The notes: generated by a model not told the origin, from the letters alone. DNA of 64,000 nt from Gammaproteobacteria bacterium (GCA_016716465.1 JADJWH010000001.1:620001-684000), one strand, 5' to 3'; counted from the stretch's first letter, positions 8,521 through 17,533 are shown. Translations and numbers: made by a program.

Positions 8521-10070
8521 CCGGCAAGCCTCCCGTTCGGATATCCGCCATCGATGTCTGATCCGCAAACACGGTTTCTCCCGTCCCGCTTGGCGGCGTA
8601 GAGCGCGGCATCCGCGGCCCAGATCAGTTCGTTGTCCGTGGCGGTTTGCGAATCGAGCGTGGCGAGCCCGATGCTCGCCGTGATGTAGAGGGTCTTCCCG
8701 GATTCGTACTCGATACCGTGTTCCTCGATGGCCCTGCGGATCCGTTCTGCCATGGCCATAGCTTCCTCCCTGCTGGTGCGCGGCAGGATGACCGCGATTT
8801 CCTCGCCGCCGTATCGGGCCGAGATGTCGCCGCGTCTGATGTGCGAGTTGACCACCCGGCTGATCGAACGCAGGGCCTCGTCTCCAACCTGATGGCCGTA
8901 GGTATCATTGATGTTCTTGAAGTGGTCCAGGTCAATGATAAGGAGGGACAGCGCATGCGTCTCGTGGCGGTAGCGCGCGATCTCCTCCTGCAGCGATGAG
9001 GTGAACTTCCTGCGGTTGAACAGCCCGGTCAGGCTGTCATAGGCGGCGAGTTTTTCCAGTTCATCCTGGTCGTTCTTGAGCTTCTCCGCCATGGTGGTGA
9101 AACCGTCGATCAGGTAATCCAGCTCGTCCGGGGCCGTGGCGGCGGATTCACCGTTCTGGCCGTGATCGGATTTTCTGCGTTTCAGCGTCATGTGCGCGCT
9201 GAGGTCGCCCGAGGTGATTTTGCGCATGACCTGGGTCAGCCTGTCGAGGTTCCTGATGACGATCAGGTTGATGGCCGCATAGACCAGGCCGAATATCACC
9301 ACGCTCGCGAGAACCTTGAGGAGTATCGAGGCTATTGTGTTGCGCAGCACCTCCTGATTGATGCGTTCGATAGAGAACACCATGTTCACGGCGCCGAGCA
9401 CGTCGCCCTCCTTGGCGTAGAAGTGACACCCGGAGGCCTCTGAACAACCGTTCTTTCTGACCTTGTACGGGGCGACGATGCGCATGCGGTCATTTTCGAC
9501 CACGTATGCCGTCTTGCCGGTTTGCAGCACCTGGTGGTCGATCTCATCCTGGGCGGCCTCGCGCGGGTCGATCGGGATTACCTTGTCGAACTTCAGGATC
9601 TGCTCTTCCGAGTGATTGATCTCGTAGCTGATATCGGTGATGTCATTGATGATGTCTTCCCGCTCATCGGGATCGCTGGCACTGTCGAGCCGATCCAGAA
9701 GCTCCGTGATCTGCTCGCGGTAAACCCGGAGATTCTCCCGTTCACGCGGGATGTCGTTTTCCTGCCGCACGCGTCGGAATATCTCATTGACCCTGGGGCT
9801 GCGGATGACCCGGATCGAATCGAGCTCGGAGATCTCGTTGGACAGATCGTTGAAGAGATTGAAGCGGGCGTCCATCTTCCCTTCGCGCATGAGCGTATTC
9901 AGGGCGATGCGGACGGTTTCGCCGGACGAGGTCCCCCAGCGCAGCACCTCGTTCAAGGCGAGCTTCTTCGCCTGCTCCATGTCATACCAGACGCCGACAA
10001 TGACGAAAGGCAGCCAGATCACGCTGATCGCGAGGATGATCTTCGTGCTGATTTTATTTGTTTTGATCAT
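8508..10070 (-). CDS. Membrane-bound GGDEF diguanylate cyclase with HAMP domain and a CX5CH sensor motif
   Basis: A 520-residue protein. TM1 is at about 10-28, a periplasmic region with coiled-coil character spans about 30-245, TM2 is at 246-270, then HAMP (about 270-320), a short coil and a GGDEF domain (355-510). The signature is YGGEEI, with isoleucine in place of the usual final phenylalanine. An RxxD inhibitory site (RRGD) precedes it. The periplasmic part contains 'NGCSEASGCHFYAKEGDVLG', a cysteine pair ending in CH that resembles haem-binding sensor domains, but with five rather than two residues between the cysteines. Sitting between cytochrome genes, it may couple redox state to cyclic di-GMP; that is inference. 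Confidence 0.9.
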   Translation of the reverse strand: MIKTNKISTKIILAISVIWLPFVIVGVWYDMEQAKKLALNEVLRWGTSSGETVRIALNTLMREGKMDARFNLFNDLSNEISELDSIRVIRSPRVNEIFRRVRQENDIPRERENLRVYREQITELLDRLDSASDPDEREDIINDITDISYEINHSEEQILKFDKVIPIDPREAAQDEIDHQVLQTGKTAYVVENDRMRIVAPYKVRKNGCSEASGCHFYAKEGDVLGAVNMVFSIERINQEVLRNTIASILLKVLASVVIFGLVYAAINLIVIRNLDRLTQVMRKITSGDLSAHMTLKRRKSDHGQNGESAATAPDELDYLIDGFTTMAEKLKNDQDELEKLAAYDSLTGLFNRRKFTSSLQEEIARYRHETHALSLLIIDLDHFKNINDTYGHQVGDEALRSISRVVNSHIRRGDISARYGGEEIAVILPRTSREEAMAMAERIRRAIEEHGIEYESGKTLYITASIGLATLDSQTATDNELIWAADAALYAAKRDGRNRVCGSDIDGGYPNGRLAGHQL

Positions 10071-10159
10071 CGTGCTGTGGGCATTTGATGCGTTTTTCCT
10101 TGCGGTCTTCGCTGTCCGGCAACGCGGCGCGGGTTGCCCTGAGGTTAGGTCGGCGCGCC

Positions 10160-10738
10160 TTACTTGTAGTGTTTGTGGAAGGCACGCGTGATCTTCAGGC
10201 GTTCATCCCGATCGAATTTGTATTTCTCGTCCACGGACGGCTGCATCGGCGTGTCCTCGTGTTCATGGCAGCGGCCGCATACCTTGGCGTCCAGCGAGCC
10301 GTACAGTTGGCCGGCGGCGCCTACCTCCTCATGGGTAAAGCCCGTGTGCTTTTGTTTGTGAATCTTGCGGTATTCGCTCCCCGGCCCGTGGCACATCTCG
10401 CAACCGATGCCGGCGCGGGTGGGGGTTTCATCAAGGTTGACGTATCCCCCCGTTTCCCGGTAGCCGGTGGTGTGGCACTTCAGGCATTTGATCGACGTCG
10501 TGTAGTCCTTGTCCGGATCGAGTTCCGCCTTTTTCTTGGCGGCGACGCGCTGCCCGGGTTTCAGCAGTTCGAAGGCCTTGGCATGTTTGCTCTTCTGCCA
10601 GTCCGCGTATTGGTCGCGATGACACATGGCGCACCCCTCGTATCCCACATAGACCGGGGGAGACGCCGAGACCACGGTATCGGCATGAGCGGGCACGGCC
10701 AGCAGCATCACAAGAAATAACCCAAATCTTACAGTCAC
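10160..10738 (-). CDS. Periplasmic tetraheme cytochrome c (cytochrome c554-like)
   Basis: A 192-residue protein with a signal peptide ending at 'VPAHA' (residue 19) and four CxxCH motifs at residues 36-40, 85-89, 113-117 and 154-158. 'GYEGCAMCHRDQYADWQKSK' and 'GCEMCHGPGSEY' are typical of the cytochrome c554 / multihaem c family. It probably shuttles electrons in the periplasm, possibly to or from the decaheme-porin conduit 2 kb away. It is transcribed in the same direction as the GGDEF gene, 89 bases upstream of it, and may share its transcript. The C-terminus is basic and histidine-rich (HKHYK), which could supply distal haem ligands. Confidence 0.92.
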   Translation of the reverse strand: MTVRFGLFLVMLLAVPAHADTVVSASPPVYVGYEGCAMCHRDQYADWQKSKHAKAFELLKPGQRVAAKKKAELDPDKDYTTSIKCLKCHTTGYRETGGYVNLDETPTRAGIGCEMCHGPGSEYRKIHKQKHTGFTHEEVGAAGQLYGSLDAKVCGRCHEHEDTPMQPSVDEKYKFDRDERLKITRAFHKHYK

Positions 10739-10984
10739 TTATCCTCCCTGCGTCACCCGGAAAGGCGATTCCCCCCGAAACCCTGCCCCGGTGCAGTAGT
10801 TATCGTTTTCTGGGCCTTAATACTTGAGGAATTCGCGCGGGCCTGAATCCGGGTTTAGATCCGGTAAATCAATGCTATAAGTGTGTGAAACGGGTATGGT
10901 GCCGACTCGTTCAGGCTATGATGTAGGCATTCGGTGCGAAAGGTTTGAGATGTGCGCGACTGACCCGGTGCGAGGTCATGCTTA

Positions 10985-11695
10985 ATGGTCGCCAGGGCGA
11001 TGATCAGGAGAAATCTGTTGCGAGCGCGACCGCCTGTGTTGATCCTGGGTGGCTGTCTGGGTGTCGCCGCGGTCCCCGCGGCAGCGGAAATGGACCTCCG
11101 CGGTTACGGCGCCGGCCTGTATGTCAGCCGCGACGATATGGGCATCACGAACGCTGACAGCGATCTCGATATGCAGGTGGATCGCATCGGAATCCGACTT
11201 TCCGAGCGAGTAAACCCGTATCTGAAGCTGGGCCTTGAGGGTGGCATCGTCGCGGTAGACGTCACCGGGCAGGCGGTTACGGACGGGATACAGCTGTCGG
11301 GTAACTTCCTGGGCGTCAGTCCGGGCGGGACCGCATTCGCGGGCACGCGGATCGGGATCAACTATTGGCTGGGTCTGAGCTATCAGAGTGCAGAGGATGG
11401 AACCGCGGGGCAGAAGGTGGAGCAGGACTGGCTGGAATCGGAAGTCGCGGTGAGTCTCAGGTGGCGCGCCGCGGGCAGGGCATCGATTTTTGCCGGGTCG
11501 CGCCTGAGGGCCCTCGATCTGGATCAACGGATGAGCGGCACCGTCGATTCGACGGCATCCTTCGAGGAACAAGGCCGGGCGCAGGCCTTCGCTGGCGTGG
11601 CCCTGGAGGTCGACCCCGGGGGGTTCATCGACCTGGCGGTCTATCGCGGCAGCGGTGGTGACGGGTTCGCGCTGACTTTCAGCCGGGAATATTGA
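10985..11695 (+). CDS. Predicted outer-membrane beta-barrel protein, function unknown
   Basis: A 236-residue protein with an N-terminal signal ('PPVLILGGCLGVAAVPAAA'). Its mature part is made of short alternating polar/hydrophobic strands ('YGAGLYVSRDDMG', 'IGINYWLGLSYQ', 'GFIDLAVYRGSGG') and ends 'GFALTFSREY', an aromatic terminus typical of outer-membrane barrels. The size fits an eight-stranded OmpA/OmpW-like barrel. ATG at 10985 is used; ATG at 11000 is also possible. It precedes the dehydrogenase gene by 42 bases, so the two may share a promoter, but no functional link is evident. Specific family not recognised. Confidence 0.75.
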   Translation: MVARAMIRRNLLRARPPVLILGGCLGVAAVPAAAEMDLRGYGAGLYVSRDDMGITNADSDLDMQVDRIGIRLSERVNPYLKLGLEGGIVAVDVTGQAVTDGIQLSGNFLGVSPGGTAFAGTRIGINYWLGLSYQSAEDGTAGQKVEQDWLESEVAVSLRWRAAGRASIFAGSRLRALDLDQRMSGTVDSTASFEEQGRAQAFAGVALEVDPGGFIDLAVYRGSGGDGFALTFSREY

Positions 11696-11737
11696 GCCCG
11701 CCGCCGCGGCGGCGAGTGCCGGATCACGCAGGGGGCA

Positions 11738-12733
11738 ATGGGTATGAGTCATGGCTGCGTCATGGGTGTGTTTCTCGATCGTGGTTCGATCGGCGGCGAC
11801 GATGTCGATCTGTCACCTCTGACGGACGCGCTGCCCGAATGGAATTTCTACGACACTACGCCGGCGGCGCAGGTCGCGGACAGGATCCGCGACGCGGACG
11901 TCGTCGTCACCAACAAGGTGGTGCTGGACAGCGGCGCAATGACGCAGGCACGCAGGCTTCGGCTCATCTGCGTGGCCGCGACGGGGACGAACAACGTCGA
12001 TCTGAAAGCTGCCGCGCAACTGGGGATCCCGGTGTGCAATGTACGCGGTTATGCCACCGCGTCCGTATCGCAGCATGTGTTTGCGCTGTTGCTCGCGCTG
12101 GTTACGCGCCTCCCCGAATACCATGACGCCGTCAGGGCCGGGCGCTGGCAGAAGAGCGCGCAGTTCTGTCTGCTCGACTATCCCATCGCGGAGCTGGACG
12201 GAAAGGTCATGGGAATTGTCGGTTATGGTGAGCTGGGACGCTCGGTCGCGCGCCTGGCGGAGGCCTTCGGCATGACGGTCATGATCGCAGCGCGGCCGGG
12301 GACGCCGGTGGCGGCGGGGCGCATGCCGCTGGATGACCTCCTGCGCAGCGCCGATGTCGTCAGTCTGCATTGCCCGCTGACGCCGCAGACCCGCAATCTG
12401 ATCGGCGCGCGCGAGCTGGGCCTGATGAAGGCCGGCGCGATCCTGATCAATACGGCGCGTGGCGGTATCGTGGACGAGGGCGCGCTCGCCGATGCCTTGT
12501 CGCGCGGGATTATCGCCGGCGCCGGTATCGACGTACTCGGTGTCGAGCCGCCGGTGGCAGAGAACCCGCTGCTCGCGCGCCCCATCCCGCGGCTGCTCGT
12601 GACGCCCCATATCGCCTGGGCCAGTCGTGAGGCCAGGCAGCGCATGCTGGATGAGGTCGGTCGGAATATTCACGCCTGTCTCTCCGGCAGTCCACGCAAT
12701 CTGATCGGGTCGGCGGACCAGTCCCGGCTCTGA
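11738..12733 (+). CDS. D-2-hydroxyacid dehydrogenase (glycerate/hydroxypyruvate reductase type)
   Basis: A 331-residue NAD(P)-dependent oxidoreductase. The Rossmann motif 'GIVGYGELGRSVARLAEAFG' starts near residue 160. 'LINTARGGIVDEGAL' near 235 contains the catalytic arginine. 'GIDVLGVEPP' holds the glutamate, and 'VTPHIAWASREARQRML' carries the histidine of the catalytic Arg-Glu-His set. This family interconverts 2-keto acids and D-2-hydroxy acids; similarity of the N-terminal 'DVVVTNKVVLD' region favours an HprA-like glycerate dehydrogenase. The first ATG could instead be the one six bases on. It converges on ccdA. Confidence 0.9.
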   Translation: MGMSHGCVMGVFLDRGSIGGDDVDLSPLTDALPEWNFYDTTPAAQVADRIRDADVVVTNKVVLDSGAMTQARRLRLICVAATGTNNVDLKAAAQLGIPVCNVRGYATASVSQHVFALLLALVTRLPEYHDAVRAGRWQKSAQFCLLDYPIAELDGKVMGIVGYGELGRSVARLAEAFGMTVMIAARPGTPVAAGRMPLDDLLRSADVVSLHCPLTPQTRNLIGARELGLMKAGAILINTARGGIVDEGALADALSRGIIAGAGIDVLGVEPPVAENPLLARPIPRLLVTPHIAWASREARQRMLDEVGRNIHACLSGSPRNLIGSADQSRL

Positions 12734-12755
12734 TATGGACACCGTGTGCGATCGC

Positions 12756-13481
12756 TTACAGCCGCTCCGTCAGCCATTCCGGCGTCAGCCGGATGAAGAC
12801 TGAATTCATCGTGGTGAACTGTCCGGTGGCGAGCAGGAGTCCGACCACCACGAGGAAGATCCCGCTCACGCGTTGCACGATGCGCGCATGCCTGTTCAGC
12901 CGCCGGATGAGACCGGTGGCGTGCGTGATGAGCAGGGCGGTCAGCAGAAATGGCAGCGCCAGCCCCATGGCATAGACGAAGGTGAAAAACACGCCGGCAG
13001 CGGGCTGGGTGAACGTCATGCTGATCACCGCTCCCAGCAGCGGGCCGATGCAGGGCGTCCATCCGGCGGCGAAGGCGATTCCGATCAGGGCGGAGCGAAC
13101 ATAGCCCGGACTGGCGCCATGCGCGAGCTCCAGCCGCTTGGTCATGTTCAACGCGGGGATGGTGATCAGTCCAATGGTATGCAGACCGAACACGATCACC
13201 AGGAGGCCGCCGATCCGGGCGATGGTATCGCTGTACTGATTGAGCGCTTCGCCCAGATAGGTCGCCGGCAGACCGAACAGCAGCATGAAAATCGCCGTGA
13301 AGCCTGCCACGAAACAGACGGCGTGCATGAAGACATGGCTGCGATTCAGGACGGTCTCGCCCGCGGCATTGCCGGACAGATAGCTTATGTAGACCGGCAC
13401 CAGCGGCAGCACGCACGGAGACAGGAACGAGAGCATCCCGGCAACAAAGGCGAGCGGGGCGGTGACGTTGTCTGCATCCAT
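12756..13481 (-). CDS. ccdA: Cytochrome c biogenesis protein CcdA (DsbD-like thiol transporter)
   Basis: A 241-residue inner-membrane protein with six predicted helices. 'FLSPCVLPLVPVYISYLSG' near residue 20 holds the first conserved cysteine, and 'FAAGWTPCIGPLLGAV' near residue 125 holds the second. These two carry reducing equivalents from cytoplasmic thioredoxin to the periplasm. The electrons keep apocytochrome CxxCH cysteines reduced for haem attachment, matching the haem-rich proteins encoded nearby. The length is that of the stand-alone CcdA family, without the DsbD periplasmic domains. No thioredoxin-like partner is adjacent. Confidence 0.95.
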   Translation of the reverse strand: MDADNVTAPLAFVAGMLSFLSPCVLPLVPVYISYLSGNAAGETVLNRSHVFMHAVCFVAGFTAIFMLLFGLPATYLGEALNQYSDTIARIGGLLVIVFGLHTIGLITIPALNMTKRLELAHGASPGYVRSALIGIAFAAGWTPCIGPLLGAVISMTFTQPAAGVFFTFVYAMGLALPFLLTALLITHATGLIRRLNRHARIVQRVSGIFLVVVGLLLATGQFTTMNSVFIRLTPEWLTERL

Positions 13482-13646
13482 GTCGGATCGATAAGAGCTG
13501 ATTTCGTGGGCTTTTTATTCTAAGGCGGTCATCCGCCCGGGGCCAGCCGGTGTTTCCTCCCTGCGCGCCCATGAACCGCCGTGCTTGGATTTTGCCGATC
13601 CAGGCCGAATATAGACAGGAGAACGTCTCGTGCAAGGAGGTGGCTC

Positions 13647-13895
13647 ATGGCCTACGGTTATCCGACGCCCGAGGATATCGGGATCAGAATACCCAGACGT
13701 TTCATCGAGGCGCGTTACCGGCACGGCTTCCGGCATGCCCTAGAGGGCGGACAGATTGCCGCGGTCGAACATCTGAGGCTGTCATTCCGCGAGGGATTTC
13801 GCGCGGGCAAGTGCTATGCGCGTGAGCTGCGTCGCGCGCGCGGCGTGGTGGATTTTCCGCTGCGGGCGAAGATCAGATTCAGGTCCAGAGGATAG
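13647..13895 (+). CDS. Small basic protein of unknown function
   Basis: An 82-residue protein starting at ATG 13647, chosen because AGGAGG lies seven bases before it; upstream in-frame starts lack such a site. The sequence is rich in arginine and aromatic residues ('MAYGYPTPEDIGIRIPRRFI', then 'REGFRAGKCYARELRRARG') and has no membrane segment or signal. It looks soluble and may bind nucleic acid or an acidic partner, but no family is recognised. It converges on the cysH remnant, with a strong hairpin in the short gap between them. Confidence 0.65.
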   Translation: MAYGYPTPEDIGIRIPRRFIEARYRHGFRHALEGGQIAAVEHLRLSFREGFRAGKCYARELRRARGVVDFPLRAKIRFRSRG

Positions 13896-13903
13896 ACAGC
13901 AAA

Positions 13904-13927
13904 GCGCGCGTTCCGCCGAACGCGCGC
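13904..13927. terminator. Hairpin between convergent genes
   Basis: Perfect ten-base arms GCGCGCGTTC / GAACGCGCGC around a four-base loop lie in the 39-base gap between two convergent genes. The stem is GC-rich enough to end transcription from either side, although there is no long T-run. Confidence 0.6.
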
Positions 13928-13934
13928 AAGCGGG

Positions 13935-14686
13935 TTAGAGATGCAGCCCGCATTCCGTCTTCGGGCTGTTATTCCAGCGACCGCTGCGGTCTATGCCCGC
14001 CACCGTGCAGTGCGTGCAACCGATAGAGGAAAAGCCTTCGGCGACGAGGGGATGGAACGGCAGCTGGTGCGCCTTGATATAGGCGTCGCGCTGTTCCCGC
14101 GTGACGTCGATCAGGGGGTAGAATTTGATGATACCGCCGCGAACCTCGAATACATCGAGTGTCGAACGGTGGTTGGTCTGCCATCCCATCAGGCCCGAGG
14201 CCCAGACGTCGTAGTTCCCCTTGATCGCATACAGGGCTCGACCTTATTGATCGAGCAGCAAAAGTCGGGATCTTTTCTCCATGTCTCGTCCTGGACGGTG
14301 AAATCGTGTTTCCAGTCCTCGGCGCGGACGTCCACGACCCTGAGCTTGTACAACTCGGTCAGCTTACGTTTGTACTCCAGGGTCTGCGGGAAGTGATAAC
14401 CGGTGTCGATGAAAAAGACCGGTTGCTCCGGGGCGAAGCGGGAGAACAGGTGCAGCAGGAAGGCAGACGTGGCCGCGAAGGATGAGGTCAGCATGACCTT
14501 GCCGGCATCGAAATCGTGGTAGAGCTGGCCGATGCGCTCCTCGATGCCTAGGGGGCGGTATTTTTCGTTGAGAGCCTTGATAAGTTCCGGATCGAATTGA
14601 CGTTCCGTATGCTGGCGGCCGGGAGAGTCTGATGGGGCGATAGCGACGTCGGCGCGGGTCTTGGATACTGCTGGATTCAGGCTCAT
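13935..14686 (-). pseudogene. cysH: Assimilatory APS reductase, interrupted by a one-base frameshift
   Basis: Two frames together give a full-length CysH of about 250 residues. The first (14686 to about 14236) begins MSLNPAV and runs through 'LTSSFAATSAFLLHL', 'FIDTGYHFPQT' and 'DFCCSINKVEP'. The second continues 'GNYDVWASGL', 'STLDVFE', 'IGCTHCTVAG' and ends at 'TECGLHL'. The CC...CxxC set marks the [4Fe-4S] adenylyl-sulfate reductase type, and ECGLH carries the catalytic cysteine. One base is missing in the GGG at 14234-14236 (plus strand); adding a G restores the frame. The gene reduces APS to sulfite, feeding the siroheme-dependent sulfite reductase pathway that cysG serves. It could be intact in the cell if this is a read error. 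Confidence 0.88.
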
Positions 14687-14873
14687 CTCGGCTCCTCGTG
14701 ACTTATATAATGCTTGATTATGCCCGGTAGAATCCCAGTTATATAACTGATTGATATGATAGACGGCATTTTAATACATTTCAGTTATCTCGTAAATGTC
14801 TTCATGCTAGTTTCCCGGCGCCTCAATGCTGCCTGCATACTTCGGTATCGTTGATGGACCGGGGTAAGTCTGG

Positions 14874-15425
14874 GTGATATCAGTGCCAACGCTTTATACC
14901 TGCGGACACAGCAACAGAGAGCCGGCGCGGCTCCTGGAAATGCTGCGCTGGCAGGGCATCAGCCGGCTGATCGATATACGCCGCTATCCGGTTTCACGCC
15001 GCCACCCCGGCTTTACCCGCGAAATCTTCCAGCCCTGGCTCGAGGTCGCGGGAATCCGCTACCAGTGGGAGGGAGAGATGCTGGGCGGAAGGCGGATGGC
15101 CAGACCGGATTCTCCCCACAGTGCGCTGGCGGAGGATCTGCGCGGCTTTGCCGACCACATGGAAAGTCCGGGTTTCAGCCGTCTTGCCGGGGAGCTTGTC
15201 CGGATGGCTGCGACGGAGCGGGTTGCGCTGATGTGTTCCGAACGACTGCCCGAACATTGTCATCGCACTCTGGTGGCGGATTATCTGTTCGCGCATGACT
15301 GCCGGATCGTGCATCTGATCGACGATGGTGAGATGCGGGAACACCGCTTGCATCCGCGCGCGCTTAGGGTCGGTGACGCCGTGATTTATAATCGCCAGAT
15401 GACCCTGACGCTTGATCTGGGCTGA
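14874..15425 (+). CDS. DUF488 family protein
   Basis: A 183-residue soluble protein with the DUF488 hallmarks. 'TLYTCGHSNREPARLLEMLR' is at the start. 'LIDIRRYPVSRRHPGF' near residue 33 is the family's conserved stretch. 'ALMCSERLPEHCHRTLVADY' near residue 122 is the Cys-X-Glu...His-Arg motif. Biochemical role is not established for the family. The start is GTG 14874; TTG or a downstream codon is possible. It lies divergent from cysH and upstream of msrA, 15 bases away, so the two are probably co-transcribed, perhaps hinting at an oxidative-stress setting. Confidence 0.88.
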   Translation: MISVPTLYTCGHSNREPARLLEMLRWQGISRLIDIRRYPVSRRHPGFTREIFQPWLEVAGIRYQWEGEMLGGRRMARPDSPHSALAEDLRGFADHMESPGFSRLAGELVRMAATERVALMCSERLPEHCHRTLVADYLFAHDCRIVHLIDDGEMREHRLHPRALRVGDAVIYNRQMTLTLDLG

Positions 15426-15440
15426 GCTTGGGAGGTGACC

Positions 15441-16085
15441 ATGATGACAGGCCTTGGTGCGAGCAAACTGAAACTGCCGCGACCCGAGCAGGCATTGCCC
15501 GGTCGCGCCGAGCCGATGCCGGTGGAGAATGCCCACTTCGTCCATGGTCGGCCGCTCAAGCCTCCGTTTCCCCCGGGCCTGCTGCCGGCGATGTTCGGCA
15601 TGGGCTGTTTCTGGGGCGCAGAAAAACGCTTCTGGGATCGCGCCGGGGTGTTTACCACCGCGGTTGGTTATGCCGGTGGCTATACGCCAAACCCGACCTA
15701 TCGTGAGGTGTGTTCCGGTCAGACCGGTCATAACGAGGTCGTCTTTCTGATGTATGACCCGCAGATCGTTACGTATCCCGATCTGCTGCGGATATTCTGG
15801 GAGAGTCACGACCCGACCCAGGGCATGCGTCAGGGGAACGATGTCGGCACCCAGTACCGCTCCGGTATCTACCTCCATGACGATGCGCAGCGACAGGCCG
15901 CGGAGGCGTCCTGCGTACGCTATCGCGAGGCGCTGCAGTCGGCGGGTTTCGGGACAGTGACGACCGAGATCCTCGCCGCGCCGGAGTTTTATTACGCGGA
16001 AGATTATCATCAGCAGTATCTGGCCAAGAATCCCGGCGGATACTGCGGGCTCGGCGGCACCGGCATCCGCTGCGATGCAGGATGA
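15441..16085 (+). CDS. msrA: Peptide methionine (S)-sulfoxide reductase MsrA
   Basis: A 214-residue enzyme with the catalytic motif GCFWG (cysteine at residue 56) followed by 'VGYAGGYTPNPTYREVCSGQ'. 'YRSGIYLHDDAQRQ' and 'AEDYHQQYLAKNPGGYCGLG' complete the fold and supply the resolving-cysteine region. It reduces methionine-S-sulfoxide in proteins using thioredoxin. The ATG at 15441 is preferred because GGGAGG lies just upstream. The roughly 50-residue leader before the catalytic domain resembles long MsrA forms such as that of E. coli, and is not a clear signal peptide. Confidence 0.95.
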   Translation: MMTGLGASKLKLPRPEQALPGRAEPMPVENAHFVHGRPLKPPFPPGLLPAMFGMGCFWGAEKRFWDRAGVFTTAVGYAGGYTPNPTYREVCSGQTGHNEVVFLMYDPQIVTYPDLLRIFWESHDPTQGMRQGNDVGTQYRSGIYLHDDAQRQAAEASCVRYREALQSAGFGTVTTEILAAPEFYYAEDYHQQYLAKNPGGYCGLGGTGIRCDAG

Positions 16086-16237
16086 AGGGCGCCGCGTGCG
16101 GCGTGACTTCCGGGACGAGTTCTTGTATTGTTTTGCAGGCTTTTCCCCGGGGTGTGGGGCACCGGAATTCTGCGTGAATCCCGCCCGATCCGGAACCTCG
16201 ATCCCGACAGTCAGAAACAGCGCGGAACTCACGGACT

Positions 16238-17533
16238 ATGCTCGATCCCCATTCTATACGCACCGACATCGATGCGGTCGCACGCAAGCTCGCCCGTCGC
16301 GGCGTCGAATTGCCGACCGCGAGACTGAGCGAACTCGAAGCATCCCGCAAGGCGGCGCAGGTGCTGGCCCAGGAGTTACAGCAGTCGCGCAACAGCCGCT
16401 CCAAGGCCATCGGTCAGGCCAAGGCAAAGGGCGAGGATACTGCGTTGCTCATGGCGGAAGTGGGTGAACTGGGCGAGCAGGTGCAGGTGGCGGAACGCCG
16501 CCTGGACGAGATCCAGGCCGAACTCAACGACGTCATGCTCGGGATTCCGAATCTTCCGCATGACAGCGTGCCGGACGGGCGGGACGAGACGGAGAATCTC
16601 GAGGTGCGGCGCTGGGGCGAACCCGCCACCTTTGATTTTACGCCGCGCGATCATGTCGACCTCGGCGCGCAGCTCGGCCTGCTCGACTTCGAGTCCGCGG
16701 CCAGGATCTCGGCGGCCCGTTTCGCGACGCTGGCCGGACCGCTCGCCAGGCTGCACCGGGCCCTGATCCAGTTCATGCTCGACCTTCATACCGCAGAACA
16801 CGGGTATCGCGAGGTCTACGTCCCGTATCTCGTCAATGCGGACAGCCTGACCGGCACCGGCCAACTGCCCAAGTTTGAACAGGACCTGTTCAAGATTCAG
16901 CGTCCGGAGTCGGGCGGGACGGTCGAGCGCAGCCTGTATCTGATCCCCACCGCCGAGGTGCCGGTTACCAACCTGGTTCGCGGCGAGATCCTCGATGCCG
17001 ATCAGCTACCGCGCAAATACGTCTGTCACACGCCGTGCTTCCGCAGCGAGGCGGGCTCCTACGGCAAGGATACGCGCGGCATGATTCGCCAGCATCAGTT
17101 CGAGAAGGTCGAGCTGGTGCAGGTGGTGCGCCCGGAGGATTCCTACGATGCGCTGGAGCAATTGACCTCGCATGCCGAGACCGTGCTCAAACGTCTCGGG
17201 CTGCCATTCCGTACCGTCGCCCTGTGCGCCGGAGACATGGGTTTCTCCGCGGCCAAGACCTACGACATCGAGGTTTGGCTGCCCGGCCAGCAGCGCTTTC
17301 GCGAGATTTCCTCTTGCAGCAACTTCGAAGACTTCCAGGCGCGTCGACTGCAGGCACGCTGGCGCCGTCCCCAAGGCAAGAAACCGGAGCTGGTCCACAC
17401 CCTCAACGGTTCCGGTCTTGCCGTGGGCCGCACCCTGGTCGCGATCATGGAGAACTGCCAGGATCGCGAGGGCAGGATCCAGGTTCCGACGGTGCTTCAT
17501 CCCTACATGGGCGGTATCAGCGTGATCGGCTGA
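16238..17533 (+). CDS. serS: Seryl-tRNA synthetase
   Basis: A 431-residue class II synthetase. The N-terminal coiled-coil arm (about 30-100) that recognises the tRNA-Ser long arm is visible as heptad-rich sequence. Motif 2 appears as 'CFRSEAGSYGKDTRGMIRQH' and 'EKVELVQ' near residues 265-290, and motif 3 as 'GSGLAVGRTLVAIMENCQ' near 390-405. Length and start (MLDPHSIRTDIDAVARKL) are normal. It charges serine to tRNA-Ser and to tRNA-Sec if present. cysG follows with a ten-base gap, so the two are likely an operon. Confidence 0.97.
   Translation: MLDPHSIRTDIDAVARKLARRGVELPTARLSELEASRKAAQVLAQELQQSRNSRSKAIGQAKAKGEDTALLMAEVGELGEQVQVAERRLDEIQAELNDVMLGIPNLPHDSVPDGRDETENLEVRRWGEPATFDFTPRDHVDLGAQLGLLDFESAARISAARFATLAGPLARLHRALIQFMLDLHTAEHGYREVYVPYLVNADSLTGTGQLPKFEQDLFKIQRPESGGTVERSLYLIPTAEVPVTNLVRGEILDADQLPRKYVCHTPCFRSEAGSYGKDTRGMIRQHQFEKVELVQVVRPEDSYDALEQLTSHAETVLKRLGLPFRTVALCAGDMGFSAAKTYDIEVWLPGQQRFREISSCSNFEDFQARRLQARWRRPQGKKPELVHTLNGSGLAVGRTLVAIMENCQDREGRIQVPTVLHPYMGGISVIG

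Noticed and set aside
14994..16232. A 412-codon minus-strand frame across DUF488 and msrA
   Set aside because: It covers two real plus-strand genes and their gap, with no recognisable domain.
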